Below are positions 9,378 through 18,923 of a DNA stretch of 64,000 nucleotides, piece after piece. The DNA is taken from NCBI GenBank assembly GCA_964510065.1, contig CAZEAC010000001.1, positions 62,001-126,000 of the forward strand. The letters run 5' to 3'. A program made the position numbers and the translations under genes. The DNA is from CAZEAC01 sp964510065 (GTDB lineage: Bacteria; Bdellovibrionota_C; UBA2361; CAIXSY01). Below the pieces are notes generated by a model. The model saw nothing but the letters and a program-made list of their open reading frames with translations, had not been told where the DNA came from and made no database searches. Every line of letters starts with the position of its first letter. The first letter of the stretch is position 1.

Positions 9378-9899
9378 ATGGAGTTTTTGTCGCATTCTTC
9401 GCTCGGCATTGATCTTAAGAAAGTCGAGCTTCTTTTCGGGTCTTCTCAAGCACTAATCCTGGCACTTTCTGGATTCTTTCTTCTCTTCTTCCGGAGGATA
9501 TTTTTCACCTTAGCTTTTCGATTTCTTCCCTTAATCGCGCTCGCGGTAATCGCCGCAGGCATCTACTCAACCCACAAAGATTCCGCAAATGTGGCGGCGT
9601 TCTCTTCTGGATTCAACTGGCAGGCGCTTTTCAAGAACGATACCGTCATCGTGGGACTCGGCTGCTTCGCCGGGCTCGTTGTGCTCAGCCTCGCATTTCG
9701 ATTTCTTGGCCTCGGCCTCGCAATTGTTAATCGCTTTCTTCCGGAGCCGTTTCGTTATGTCTCAAGCGGCAGCATGGCACAGCCCCAAGTCGCACAGCCG
9801 GTAGTGCAGCCGATTATCGTGTATCTCCCCTCAAATATGCCTCAAAATCAGGTCCCCGCGCAAAACAATGCTCCAAAGAGCGCTGTGCTGCCACACTAG
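9378..9899 (+). CDS. small membrane protein with two hydrophobic hairpins
   Basis: A 173-residue protein with long hydrophobic stretches, ALILALSGFFLLFF and FLPLIALAVIAAGIY, then VIVGLGCFAGLVVLSLAF. This suggests three to four inner-membrane helices. A Pro/Gln-rich tail (QPQVAQPVVQPIIV) follows. I do not recognise the family. The ATG at 9378 has GGGG upstream; an in-frame TTG at 9321 is an alternative. A copy of the palindromic element begins right after the stop. Confidence 0.5.
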   Translation: MEFLSHSSLGIDLKKVELLFGSSQALILALSGFFLLFFRRIFFTLAFRFLPLIALAVIAAGIYSTHKDSANVAAFSSGFNWQALFKNDTVIVGLGCFAGLVVLSLAFRFLGLGLAIVNRFLPEPFRYVSSGSMAQPQVAQPVVQPIIVYLPSNMPQNQVPAQNNAPKSAVLPH

Positions 9900-9900
9900 A

Positions 9901-10013
9901 CTCTGTTAACGAAGTAACCTTTCCTTCCCTCAGCTCCATCTCTGTGCTCTCCATACCTCTGTGGTTTATTTTACTTTCAGAAACCATAGAGGCACGAAGA
10001 GAACAGAGATGAG
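9901..10013. repeat. palindromic element, copy A
   Basis: This starts CTCTGTTAACGAA two bases after a stop codon. It contains CCTCTGTGGTTTATTTT facing AAACCATAGAGGCACGAAG, so most of it folds on itself. It matches the copies near 26.2 and 42.5 kb, but the right terminal repeat (expected CGTTAACAGAG) is missing, so this copy looks truncated or diverged. Confidence 0.75.
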
Positions 10014-10069
10014 AAAACTCGCTAGAAGTCGAGCCCTCTTTTAGCATATAAATAAGCTTACGTAGGATT

Positions 10070-10900
10070 ATGAAACACCTTATTTGGCTTGTCGTCTCGC
10101 TGGTTCTATTTCTACTCCTGGCATCGACCGGGATATTGCTTTACCGAAATAAATTGTTATCGGTGGAGCTTAACGTACTCAAAACTGAGCTTACACTGCT
10201 AAAAGATGTGCGCCCCCAGCAGCACCTTTCCACTGTAGATGCTTCTCATCATCCCGATAAATCAACGAGAATCGCCTCATCTATTACCACTCGCGAAGCG
10301 CCTCGAGAAAAAGCCAGTGAGATAAAAAACCGTTCCGACACCTGGCGTGCGGCGAAGCGAGCTGAAGAGATCAGTCGTTACTTGGCACTTACTCCGTTGG
10401 AAACAGATCTGTTGAAAGAAAGCTTTATTGATGCCGGCCTGCCCGCCTTCCAGAGCGAAAAAGCCAAGCAGATTGTCACAAATATACTCGGCGAAGATCG
10501 CTCCGCTAAATACTACCGAGCCCGAGAAGATGCGACGCACGCGGCCGAACTTGAGCGGATTGAGAGTGAGAGCACGGTGCTCGAAAGGAAGCTAGCGCTC
10601 TCGCAGACTCAACATGAGGCTGTAAGGCATGCTCTTACGACGGTTGAAAAGGAGCTTGAGGAATCAAGAAGGCTTTATCGCGATCAAAGTGAACAGGTGA
10701 CCGCACTTCACAGTGCTGGAGACGCGGCTCGCGACCAACTCCGTGAAGGCTTCCAAAATTTAGAAGAGCTCTCAGCCGAGCTTCGAAAGGTCCGTCAAGA
10801 GCGCTTACGAGAGCTTCTCAGACCAACGCTTTCAGACGAGCAGTTTAACAAGCTCCTCGAGATGCAGGCTAATGATTCCGCCTTGAATTTTGACCTTTAA
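10070..10900 (+). CDS. membrane-anchored coiled-coil protein
   Basis: A 276-residue protein with one N-terminal membrane anchor (LIWLVVSLVLFLLLASTGILL) and a long charged helical region. Heptad-like stretches run from about residue 150 to 255 (ERIESESTVLERKLALSQ, then KELEESRRLYRDQSEQV). The topology suggests the coiled coil faces the periplasm. The family is not recognised. TAGGA precedes the ATG. There is no close co-directional partner. Confidence 0.55.
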   Translation: MKHLIWLVVSLVLFLLLASTGILLYRNKLLSVELNVLKTELTLLKDVRPQQHLSTVDASHHPDKSTRIASSITTREAPREKASEIKNRSDTWRAAKRAEEISRYLALTPLETDLLKESFIDAGLPAFQSEKAKQIVTNILGEDRSAKYYRAREDATHAAELERIESESTVLERKLALSQTQHEAVRHALTTVEKELEESRRLYRDQSEQVTALHSAGDAARDQLREGFQNLEELSAELRKVRQERLRELLRPTLSDEQFNKLLEMQANDSALNFDL

Positions 10901-10965
10901 CGGCGCCAAAATCCGAAGGCCACCTTTCATTTTCACCCTGCCTATACTATGTAACGTACGATCAG

Positions 10966-11625
10966 ATGTCTCAAGAATCAGTTCTCACCTCACTCCAGAA
11001 CACCGTGCACCGAAACTTCGCGCTTAATCGCCGAATCCGTGTGCTCGCACGAGAAATTGCCGCACTCATTCCGGATAATTGCTCGCTACTCGATATTGGC
11101 ACAGGAAGCGGTGAGATCGCGCTACAGGTGACGCAGCAAAAGCGAGGTTGCTCGATCCGCGCAATTGATACTGTTTGTCGCGAAGACTGCCAGGTACCGG
11201 TCGACTCTTATAACGGCGAACATATACCTTTTGCTGCAGGCGATTTTGATTACGTCATGCTTATCGACGTCTTGCACCATACACTTGCCCCTCTCGAACT
11301 TATGCGTGAGGCATTCCGCGTTGCACGACACGCCGTGATTATTAAAGATCACGTCTGTGATTCTCGATTCGCCCGAACTGTCATGACCGCCACCGATTGG
11401 TTTGCCAATAGGCAGCATGGGGTCTCGCTTCCCTACAATTTCTGGTCTACTGCACAGTGGCGTGACGCTTGGAAAAACTCTTTGGCCGTTGCTCCCGAAG
11501 TATATCGTGATGATTTTGGGCTTTATCCCTGGATAAGTTACCTACTCTTCTCACGGAAGATGGATTTCATTGCGAAGCTTCCCACGCCAAAGCTCTCGTT
11601 TAAGGCTCAAGACAATTCCAATTAA
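10966..11625 (+). CDS. class I SAM-dependent methyltransferase
   Basis: A 219-residue protein with the Rossmann-type SAM-binding motif I in LLDIGTGSGEIAL. The acidic residue after the second strand is in IRAIDTV, and FDYVMLIDVLHHT matches motifs III/IV of the Methyltransf_11 family. It is cytosolic. The substrate cannot be read from the sequence. The following gene, aguB, starts 85 bases later, so they may or may not be cotranscribed. Confidence 0.8.
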   Translation: MSQESVLTSLQNTVHRNFALNRRIRVLAREIAALIPDNCSLLDIGTGSGEIALQVTQQKRGCSIRAIDTVCREDCQVPVDSYNGEHIPFAAGDFDYVMLIDVLHHTLAPLELMREAFRVARHAVIIKDHVCDSRFARTVMTATDWFANRQHGVSLPYNFWSTAQWRDAWKNSLAVAPEVYRDDFGLYPWISYLLFSRKMDFIAKLPTPKLSFKAQDNSN

Positions 11626-11710
11626 GAGTTGAAGAGAGTGGCAAAATTGGCCTACCCATGTTAAGTAGAATCGCTCTCGTAATGAAAGCCCGTGAGAAAG
11701 AAGAAATACC

Positions 11711-12610
11711 ATGGCACCTTCGGATAAATTTAGCATCGGCATAGTTCAGACGAACGCCGAAAAAAGCACCGCGGCAAATCTCGAACGCTCGATTGCTGCG
11801 ATTCGCGAAGCCAAAAAGCGCGGCGCACAAATTGTTTGCCTTCAGGAGCTTTTTCACTGGGTGTACTTCTGTACCACCGAGAATGCCGAACATTTTGACC
11901 TCGCTGAGCCCATTCCGGGACCATTGACGGATGCTTTAGCAAAAGTCGCCAAAGAGCTGCAAATTGTTATCGTTGCACCTATCTTCGAACGCCGCGCACC
12001 GGGGATTTATCACAACTCGGCAGCAATAATTGATGCAGATGGATCAATCGCTGGCGTATATCGCAAAATGCACATTCCCGACGATCCGCTGTACCTCGAG
12101 AAGTATTATTTTACTCCTGGTGACGCCGAGCCCGGATTTCAAGCATTCGATACCCGGTATGCGCGAATCGGCGTAGTAATCTGTTGGGACCAGTGGTATC
12201 CCGAGGCGGCACGAATCACTGCTCTTGAGGGAGCCGAGGTACTTTTCTACCCGACCGCCATCGGATGGCATCCAAAGGAAAAAGCCGAGTTCGGCGAAGC
12301 GCAAACCAATGCCTGGCAAACCATTCAGCGCGCGCATGCCATTGCTAATGGCGTCTATGTTGCCTCACCCAATCGCATAGGTCATGAAGCGACCTCAGGA
12401 ACAGATGGTATCGAGTTTTTTGGGCATTCCTTTATTAGCGATCCGTTTGGGCGGGTTCTCGCTGAGGACAGAAGCACCAAGCCAGCCGTGCTAGTAGCCG
12501 AATGCTCAAGACGGCTGCTCGAGGAGACTCGCCGAAACTGGCCATTTCTTCGCGACCGCCGTGTTGATAGCTTTGCTCCGATACTTTCACGTTATAGAGC
12601 ACGGGCATGA
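11711..12610 (+). CDS. aguB: N-carbamoylputrescine amidase
   Basis: A 299-residue nitrilase-superfamily enzyme that hydrolyses N-carbamoylputrescine to putrescine, CO2 and ammonia. The Glu-Lys-Cys triad is visible: Glu46 in CLQELFHW, Lys119 in GVYRKMHIPDD and Cys158 in GVVICWDQWYPE. The spacing and the FYPTAIGWHP segment match AguB-type amidases. Its TGA overlaps the aguA ATG as ATGA, giving an aguB-aguA order that completes the agmatine deiminase route. No arginine decarboxylase is in the window. Confidence 0.93.
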   Translation: MAPSDKFSIGIVQTNAEKSTAANLERSIAAIREAKKRGAQIVCLQELFHWVYFCTTENAEHFDLAEPIPGPLTDALAKVAKELQIVIVAPIFERRAPGIYHNSAAIIDADGSIAGVYRKMHIPDDPLYLEKYYFTPGDAEPGFQAFDTRYARIGVVICWDQWYPEAARITALEGAEVLFYPTAIGWHPKEKAEFGEAQTNAWQTIQRAHAIANGVYVASPNRIGHEATSGTDGIEFFGHSFISDPFGRVLAEDRSTKPAVLVAECSRRLLEETRRNWPFLRDRRVDSFAPILSRYRARA

Positions 12611-13677
12611 GTACCGCAAACGCTTGTCGAACTTTAGCGTGCCGATTTCCTGCCGAATGGGAGCCTCATCGTGCCACCTGGATATCGTGGCCGCACGAGC
12701 CTTCTGATTGGCCCGGAAAGTTCCCAACAGTTGATTGGGTCTATAGTGAGATCGTTCGTCATCTCGCTACAAGTGAACGAGTGGAAATACTTTGTCATAA
12801 CCAGCAAACTCTAGCTCGCGCAAAAGAGTGTCTTGAAAAAGTCGCCGCGTCTGATAACTACCAGCTGCACTTACGCCCCACGGATAGGAGCTGGCTTCGT
12901 GACTCAGCACCTACGCTTGTCTACAGAGGAGATGAACGCGAATGGGTTGCGTGGAAGTTCAACGCCTGGGCCAAATACGAAAACTACCACCTCGATAGTG
13001 AAGTTCCCAGCACAATCTCATCGATTACCAAGATACCTTACGTCAATGCACGACGTCCTGACACCAACGCCGGGTTTGTTCTTGAGGGCGGCGCTATTGA
13101 TTGTGATGGGCTCGGGACATTACTAACCACCGAAGAGTGTTTACTCTCTTCTATCCAGGAAAGGAACCCGGGTCTTACTCGAGAGGCATACGAGAACCTC
13201 TTCGCCGAGTATCTTGGAATCTCAAAGACAATCTGGCTTGCCGGAAGCTGCGAAGGCGATGACACTCACGGGCATATTGATGATGTCGCCCGCTTTGTCG
13301 CACCGGGAAAGATTGTGTTGGCATTTGAGGACGATCCGCGTGATCCAAACCATGAAGTGAGCCTGGAAAATTTCAGAAGACTCAAAGTTGCAAGAGACTC
13401 GCGGGGAAAGCCACTGGAAATTATTAAGTTCCCGATGCCGCATCCACTTCACTATGATGGGTACCGCCTTCCTGCAAGTTACGCCAATTTTTATATCGGC
13501 AACAAAGTCATTCTCTGTCCTACTTTTAATGATCCACGCGACCGCGAAGTCATATCGTCGCTCGCTTCACTTTTTCCAGATCGATCGGTTGTCGGAATTC
13601 ACTGCGTTGATCTCGTTTTGGGATTTGGAACACTTCACTGCCTTACGCAGCAGGAACCAGAAGCAGTTGCGCTATGA
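12607..13677 (+). CDS. aguA: agmatine deiminase
   Basis: A 356-residue peptidylarginine-deiminase-type enzyme that converts agmatine to N-carbamoylputrescine, the step before AguB. The N-terminal FPAEWEPHRATWISWPH, WLRDSAPT, the HGHIDDVARF motif with the catalytic His, and the C-terminal GFGTLHCLTQQ with catalytic Cys345 are all present. It overlaps both neighbours by four bases, aguB upstream and the globin downstream, so the three genes are almost certainly one translationally coupled operon. Confidence 0.95.
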   Translation: MSTANACRTLACRFPAEWEPHRATWISWPHEPSDWPGKFPTVDWVYSEIVRHLATSERVEILCHNQQTLARAKECLEKVAASDNYQLHLRPTDRSWLRDSAPTLVYRGDEREWVAWKFNAWAKYENYHLDSEVPSTISSITKIPYVNARRPDTNAGFVLEGGAIDCDGLGTLLTTEECLLSSIQERNPGLTREAYENLFAEYLGISKTIWLAGSCEGDDTHGHIDDVARFVAPGKIVLAFEDDPRDPNHEVSLENFRRLKVARDSRGKPLEIIKFPMPHPLHYDGYRLPASYANFYIGNKVILCPTFNDPRDREVISSLASLFPDRSVVGIHCVDLVLGFGTLHCLTQQEPEAVAL

Positions 13678-14084
13678 CGAGTCACTACGAAGCACTCGGG
13701 GGCGAAACTGCGGTTCGAGAACTTGTTTCGCGTTTCTATCAAGAGATGGATAGTTCACCCAGTGCCAAGGTGATTCGTGCGATGCATCCAAAAAGCTTGC
13801 AGAGCTCCGAGGAGAAGCTCTTTATGTTTCTTTCGGGCTGGTTCGGTGGACCGCCACTTTTTATAGAAAAGTTCGGTCATCCCCGACTTCGTGCGCGCCA
13901 TTTGCCATTCACCATCGGCGCAGACGAGCGAGATCAGTGGATTGCCTGCATGGAGAAGGCTCTGTCTAAAATCTCAATACCTGCTGAGCTTCATAGTGAA
14001 CTATCAGCGCGCTTTTTTGAGCTTGCTACTCATATGATAAATCAAGAGCAGGGAGCCTCCTCGCTTCTAAAGATGCGTCAATAA
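13674..14084 (+). CDS. group II truncated hemoglobin
   Basis: A 136-residue truncated globin of group II. The signature FLSGWFGGPPLFIEKFGHP followed by RLRARHLPFTIG places the proximal heme His in RARH, and RDQWIACM carries the Trp typical of position G8. Such proteins bind O2 or NO or handle peroxide, usually in the cytosol. The ATG overlaps the aguA stop (ATGA), so it is coupled to polyamine genes. The functional reason is unclear; putrescine synthesis and stress protection would be compatible. Confidence 0.93.
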   Translation: MTSHYEALGGETAVRELVSRFYQEMDSSPSAKVIRAMHPKSLQSSEEKLFMFLSGWFGGPPLFIEKFGHPRLRARHLPFTIGADERDQWIACMEKALSKISIPAELHSELSARFFELATHMINQEQGASSLLKMRQ

Positions 14085-14108
14085 AAATACGCCGCGTCGT
14101 CGGAATGG

Positions 14109-14363
14109 TTAGGAAGATGAGTCGTCAGACTCTTCCGGTGGTGAGGTTTCGATTACAGAGTCGCCAAGAGAATCAGCAAGATTATGCTCCTCTTCAACGA
14201 CACCAGGACTGCTCTCTTCAGAGTCTAAAATCACGACGCTGCCTTCGTCATCTGCGGGAGTTCCTTGCTCCGGATCATCGACATAGATGACTTCATCGGC
14301 AAATAGCGGTGACTGAGAAACCAGGCAAAGGAGCACGCCAAAAAGAATATGTCTTGTAGTCAT
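14109..14363 (-). CDS. small acidic secreted protein
   Basis: An 84-residue protein with a signal peptide (MTTRHILFGVLLCLVSQSP, then LFADE as likely cleavage). Its mature tail is very acidic and rich in Asp, Glu, Ser and Pro (DDEGSVVILDSEESSPG). TAGGGA sits at usable distance before the ATG at 14363. The frame continues to 14381, but that start has no binding site. The function is unknown. It is convergent with the globin operon, with about 25 bases between the stops. Confidence 0.5.
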   Translation of the reverse strand: MTTRHILFGVLLCLVSQSPLFADEVIYVDDPEQGTPADDEGSVVILDSEESSPGVVEEEHNLADSLGDSVIETSPPEESDDSSS

Positions 14364-14436
14364 ACCAATCCCTAGGAGCATAGCTGGGATCGGCAGCTTA
14401 CGCCATTTTCTTAAGCTGTCCTTTCAAAGAGTGTGC

Positions 14437-15540
14437 CTAGAACGGCTTATCGACGATTGCGAAGACATTGTACTCTCGCACTTTTGAGCGAGAAAGCGGG
14501 TGATTGGTTTCCTTTGTCCCCACCGAAAGCTGCGCGCGAATTCCTCCGAACATAAAATCTTTCTTCGAGGTAAATGCTAACCTTCCTTCAACTCCCAGCC
14601 TCTTCCAGGGCTGATCGGCGATATCGAGCGCGGCTCGGCTTAATCCAGAAAAATGAATTCTCGGATCCCAATGATTGCGGTCATCAAATCGGATATTTGG
14701 AATAAGCCTTGAGGGATAGAACCCCCAGTTTTCTGGACTACGATCGCCGGCGTGATCTAAGACATCACGGTGCTCTATACCGAAACGGTAGCGCACATCG
14801 GCGTTATAGTCTCGCGAGTTAATGCCCAAAACATCTACAGGCGAGCGATCAAGCTCATCGATGAAGTCGAGAACTCTAAGCGGGACTTTGAGCGTTCGCT
14901 GCAGCCACACATAATCTTTATCATCGGCATACTTTTTAAACGCGTTTAACGTCCCGTCGAACACCGCGAGTGCCTCGCGGCCTTCGAGTCCGCCCCTTTC
15001 TTTCTCTATCCTGAGATTAAACCGACCCGGTCTTTCCGCATCGTATTGTGAATTCTGAAAGCGGCGCATCCCACGTAAAATCGTGCGTTCGGACATCTGC
15101 ATCGTAAAGTGCTCGTCTTCAAAGTACCGAGAGGCTCGACGACTCTGGGCTCTTCTCGGGAGCATTGACCTTAGGCTCTCGATAGGAGGCTCAGCGTGCG
15201 CTTCTGTTCTTTCCGAGACCGCATGCGAGATCAGAGAGACGGTCGGTGCAGGTTCATAGCGTCGCTCAATATCTGGCACGTTAAGACTCAAATTAAAATT
15301 GGTCTTTTCGAGGCTTAGATACTCCGATTCCGGGCTAGCAAGAGCGTCAGTGGATGAAGCTTGAGATATATAATCACCGAGCCTCGATGGTATCGAACTG
15401 AAGACAATGGAACTTGGAGCGAGAAAATCATGATTCTGCCGCGAGAAGCTTGCTATTTGCAGATCTGCTGCGCTTGCCTTTGCTAACGCAACTGCTGAGA
15501 GGCCAAGTGTGACTGAACGCTTAAATACCTGCCTAATCAA
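14437..15540 (-). CDS. secreted protein of unknown function, possibly outer membrane
   Basis: A 367-residue protein with a signal peptide (MIRQVFKRSVTLGLSAVALA, then KASAADL). The second half has alternating polar and hydrophobic strands (FNLRIEKERG, RYRFGIEHRDV, IRAQLSVGTKE) and the protein ends in Phe (FAIVDKPF). This is compatible with an outer-membrane barrel or beta-rich surface protein. A central segment is Arg-rich (RRAQSRRASRYF). I do not recognise the family. Confidence 0.55.
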   Translation of the reverse strand: MIRQVFKRSVTLGLSAVALAKASAADLQIASFSRQNHDFLAPSSIVFSSIPSRLGDYISQASSTDALASPESEYLSLEKTNFNLSLNVPDIERRYEPAPTVSLISHAVSERTEAHAEPPIESLRSMLPRRAQSRRASRYFEDEHFTMQMSERTILRGMRRFQNSQYDAERPGRFNLRIEKERGGLEGREALAVFDGTLNAFKKYADDKDYVWLQRTLKVPLRVLDFIDELDRSPVDVLGINSRDYNADVRYRFGIEHRDVLDHAGDRSPENWGFYPSRLIPNIRFDDRNHWDPRIHFSGLSRAALDIADQPWKRLGVEGRLAFTSKKDFMFGGIRAQLSVGTKETNHPLSRSKVREYNVFAIVDKPF

Positions 15541-15628
15541 ATCTCACCACATGTATGAACGTCAACAAGCATGAATTCCCATGCTTCTGTCTTCATCTTG
15601 GTCCCTTGATTTTACCAGAGTCCCACGT

Positions 15629-15838
15629 CTAAGCCAGACCTTCTTTTTTTGAAAGAAGGGTCATTTCATTTCTACTTGATATTCCGTACTTCCCGGCAGC
15701 TATCCCAGCGTTGAGTAAGTCTAGTGCTCGAGATGCTTCAGCCCCTGCATGGACGCTCCAGAGTCCGGCACGAGCAGAGGTCTTGCTCCTACTCGCTTGG
15801 ATTAAATATTGGCATTGCTCATCTTGTGTGCTTTCCAA
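15629..15838 (-). CDS. possible small protein (69 residues)
   Basis: An open frame from a TTG with AAGGATAGG just upstream. The sequence SRALDLLNAGIAAGKYG reads like a folded protein with an amphipathic helix, but no family is recognised. It overlaps the hairpin at 15637-15662. Coding status is uncertain. Confidence 0.3.
   Translation of the reverse strand: MESTQDEQCQYLIQASRSKTSARAGLWSVHAGAEASRALDLLNAGIAAGKYGISSRNEMTLLSKKEGLA
15637..15662. terminator. imperfect hairpin with T-run
   Basis: GACCTTCTTT faces AAAGAAGGGTC with a short T-rich loop, a stem of about ten pairs with one mismatch. It lies near the stop of the possible small minus-strand ORF, at its 3' end, and could act as a terminator there. 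Confidence 0.35.
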
Positions 15839-15948
15839 GCCTATCCTTCAAGGATTATTGTCGACTTGAGGCTTTCCACCCCTAGGCGGGCGTGAGAGCT
15901 TTAGAAAAACCTCAAAAATGTCGATCTCCATCAGAGAAGAGAGAGAAA

Positions 15949-17583
15949 ATGCAGATACGTACCGTGACATTTCAGTTGCTGTTAATGATGAGCCTCATTG
16001 TACCAAATGCACTGGCGCAGAATTGGTATATTGATGCCGCGAGCACATCGTCCGGAGATGGAAAAAGTTTCGTAACGGCATGGAAGAGCTTTGCTGATAT
16101 TAATTGGGCGCTTGTCCAGCCCGGACACACGATATGGATATCCGGTGGAAACTATCCGGAGTATGTGCAGATTGGAAAAGCCGGGACGCAGGCCCTGCCA
16201 ATAGTACTCAAAGCTAGTCAAGAGGTTGGTCACAACGGCCTCGTTACCATATACGGCCTTAGCATGAATGGTGCTAACTGGGTTACGATCGATGGCGCAA
16301 AAAGCGACAGCTATGCCCCTCTCTTGAATGGAAGCCTTGAGAATACCTGGGCTGTGAGTCTTACGCCTAGGCTTCTCACCGACAACATCAATATCAAGAT
16401 AGATCCCACTCCTATCGACTCACACGGGCTTAATCTTGGCTCCGGTAGTCTGACGGGATTTAAGATCAAGTGGGTGGAGGTGACAACCTCAGACAATGAT
16501 CGCCACGGCTTTCGTTTTAATCCATCGACCGGAATTGATCTTATTGATGTCGGATATTCTTGGATACACGACATAGGAACTGATGCGGTGACAATTTTAC
16601 AAAACGCTGCCACGCGCTCATTCGCGAACTTTGTAACCCATCATTCAATTATTGAGAGGGTGGGCGATGATGGATTTGAAATATCATCTGGGATGACCGT
16701 ACACCATAGTGTCGTCCGCGATGCGCGCTTTTTGCGCGGGCATCCCGACGGCATTCAGTCCACGGGGAGCTATGTGCGGCTCCACAATAACGTCTTTAGT
16801 GGACTTTGGGGAAACAGCAACTTCCGAATTCAAGGCTTTGAGGAAAACTACACCGCAATTCAGCTTTACAATAATTTATTTTTTTCAAGGCATGACACCC
16901 AGAGTCTTCCCAATCCCGGAGAGCTCGTGTGGTACGGCAATCAGCAGCCATGGAATACTCGTGACAATAGCAACTGGAAGGACTGGGTAATTGTCGGTAA
17001 CACCTTTGCGAACTTTGAGACATCTAACGCATTCTCTTTCTCAAAGCGCGCTTGGCTTCAAAATGCGTATATCAAAAATTTACGGGTTCAGAATAATATC
17101 TTTCTTGATATCAGCCGCGCCGGAAGGGGGGGCGGAGCGCTCTCAATTCCGGGAGGAGACCCAATGCTCCAGGGAACGAATTGCTGTTGGTATAACTCTG
17201 AAGATGAGAGCATTTTTGAGACGAACGTGGTGACGCGATCGATTCCGGCTGCAACATTGCTCATTGGCTACAATGGTGTCGCGTGGCCGAATGCCGAAGC
17301 GCTCAATAGTGGTACCAAGTACAACAACAATAGTAGCGTGCTTCCGCTTTTTATGAATGTCCCGAATTATGACTACCGTCCACAGCGCGATGACCCTGTT
17401 GCGAGAAATAGAGCCTCAAATCTTTCCGCGCTTGGACTTCCTGATATCGGGACCGATTTAACGGGAGCCGCGCGCGGCACCGATGGCGCATGGGATATTG
17501 GTGCGTTTGAGTACACTGGGACCGAGCCCCCTGGCTTCGCTCCGAATAAGCCGACCAACTTATCGGTCACTTCATCACGCTAG
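15949..17583 (+). CDS. secreted right-handed beta-helix repeat protein
   Basis: A 544-residue exported protein. The ATG at 15949 follows a purine-rich AGAGAGAGAAA and gives a signal peptide (MQIRTVTFQLLLMMSLI, cleavage after NALAQ). The mature start WYIDAAST and SSGDGKSFVTAWKSF is typical of pectate-lyase-like parallel beta-helix proteins. The body has repeated N/G-rich rungs (LYNNLFFSRH, VQNNIFLDIS). The C-terminus, after DIGAFEYTG, ends in a short PNKPTNLSV stretch as seen before Fn3 domains. It is probably a carbohydrate-binding or lyase-fold surface protein. The catalytic residues cannot be assigned. Confidence 0.75.
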   Translation: MQIRTVTFQLLLMMSLIVPNALAQNWYIDAASTSSGDGKSFVTAWKSFADINWALVQPGHTIWISGGNYPEYVQIGKAGTQALPIVLKASQEVGHNGLVTIYGLSMNGANWVTIDGAKSDSYAPLLNGSLENTWAVSLTPRLLTDNINIKIDPTPIDSHGLNLGSGSLTGFKIKWVEVTTSDNDRHGFRFNPSTGIDLIDVGYSWIHDIGTDAVTILQNAATRSFANFVTHHSIIERVGDDGFEISSGMTVHHSVVRDARFLRGHPDGIQSTGSYVRLHNNVFSGLWGNSNFRIQGFEENYTAIQLYNNLFFSRHDTQSLPNPGELVWYGNQQPWNTRDNSNWKDWVIVGNTFANFETSNAFSFSKRAWLQNAYIKNLRVQNNIFLDISRAGRGGGALSIPGGDPMLQGTNCCWYNSEDESIFETNVVTRSIPAATLLIGYNGVAWPNAEALNSGTKYNNNSSVLPLFMNVPNYDYRPQRDDPVARNRASNLSALGLPDIGTDLTGAARGTDGAWDIGAFEYTGTEPPGFAPNKPTNLSVTSSR

Positions 17584-17635
17584 TATCGCAAGGGCCCTTT
17601 TACGATAGATCTAACCATCTGAAAAGATTACTGCC

Positions 17636-18847
17636 TCAGAAGTACATCTCTATTCGAGAAAAAATTTCGGTTGCTTTTGAGAAACCAGCTACCTCGTCGA
17701 TCTTAGAACCACCGAACTCACTGCCACGCCCGCCGTAAGGCTGATTTACGCCAACAGTCAACGCGAAATTCTGTTCGAAGTCATACACCAATCGGCTCTG
17801 TACCACTCCCGACTCGTCTCCCAAATTCCACACAAAAGACCCGTACAAATTAAGTAGCGCAGTAACTTCTATACGCACACCCGGGCTTAGATAGTTTTTC
17901 CCCAAGGTGAACATCTCGCCACGCCGCACCCGCGCTATCAGATCGCTCGATATCGCCGAATATTTATCATCGGATACTCCAAAGCCGTTGTGAAAAAACT
18001 CGAGGTACCCATATATATTTCGGCCTAAGAGCTCTGCGCTCCTATCAATATTACATAGAAAGCTCGACTCCGTTTCATTCGAATCAAGAATTGTTAACGC
18101 ATAATCGGCGCGAACTACCGCGCCGAGCAGATCCTTCGCAAAACCGACACCGAACACCTGGTCCTCAAAATTTCGCGCGACTAGAGCTTCGTAATCTATT
18201 CCCAAGAATTCACTTTGCGCACGAAGACGCAGAGCGAACGTACTACTATCTGCCTCAATTCGAGCTCTCTCGTTCGAGTCGTCCTTATCACGCTGCGGCA
18301 CCACAAAAAGCTGCAGCTCATCGGTCTCACCAACACGATAGCCTGCGAACACCATATCGGACCCGCGCTTATATTCCTTATCAATACTGAGCGGAGGGAA
18401 AGGATTGATTCGATCAAGAGTTTGAAATGCCAGACCATTCCCAAGCGTGACAACCTGTCTACCAATGCGAAGTTTCAAATCTGACCCAGCATATCCCAAA
18501 AAAAATCGATCGAGTCGAAGTGCCGCCGAGGTATTATCCTCAGAGTATATTTCGGTACTCAAGTCAAGCGCAGCCTCATCGTCATCTGGAAGATTAAGTA
18601 AACCTAAAGGATTCGCCTGCACTTGATCTGAAGAATAACCAAGCAGCTGAGCGTGAGCCACCGACTCAAATTGATCTTCTACGTGTTCGGCGTTAAGACG
18701 CACATCGAGCTGCTGTCTCGTGGTATCCGGAGTCTCATCGCCTATAATATAGCCGCCCTGGTATTTAGCATGCCCGCGCAAAGAATCGTCGGCGTATGCC
18801 TGCGAAAGGAGGGACAGAAGAAGTATGGTAACGATTGTCCTCAGCAC
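17636..18847 (-). CDS. outer-membrane beta-barrel (porin / alginate-export-like)
   Basis: A 403-residue protein with a signal peptide (MLRTIVTILLLSLLSQAYA) and alternating strands throughout. It has LRIGRQVVTLGNGLAFQTLD, a segment seen in alginate-export-type barrels, and a C-terminal aromatic residue (SRIEMYF) as recognised by the BAM machinery. It probably forms a channel in the outer membrane. The substrate is unknown. It is convergent with the beta-helix gene, about 50 bases away. Confidence 0.7.
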   Translation of the reverse strand: MLRTIVTILLLSLLSQAYADDSLRGHAKYQGGYIIGDETPDTTRQQLDVRLNAEHVEDQFESVAHAQLLGYSSDQVQANPLGLLNLPDDDEAALDLSTEIYSEDNTSAALRLDRFFLGYAGSDLKLRIGRQVVTLGNGLAFQTLDRINPFPPLSIDKEYKRGSDMVFAGYRVGETDELQLFVVPQRDKDDSNERARIEADSSTFALRLRAQSEFLGIDYEALVARNFEDQVFGVGFAKDLLGAVVRADYALTILDSNETESSFLCNIDRSAELLGRNIYGYLEFFHNGFGVSDDKYSAISSDLIARVRRGEMFTLGKNYLSPGVRIEVTALLNLYGSFVWNLGDESGVVQSRLVYDFEQNFALTVGVNQPYGGRGSEFGGSKIDEVAGFSKATEIFSRIEMYF

Positions 18848-18923
18848 AATAACAATTCGACTATAATCTTGACGCCATCAACCCCTACGCTGCACTCCTT
18901 CGAAACGACAGATAACAAAGTCC

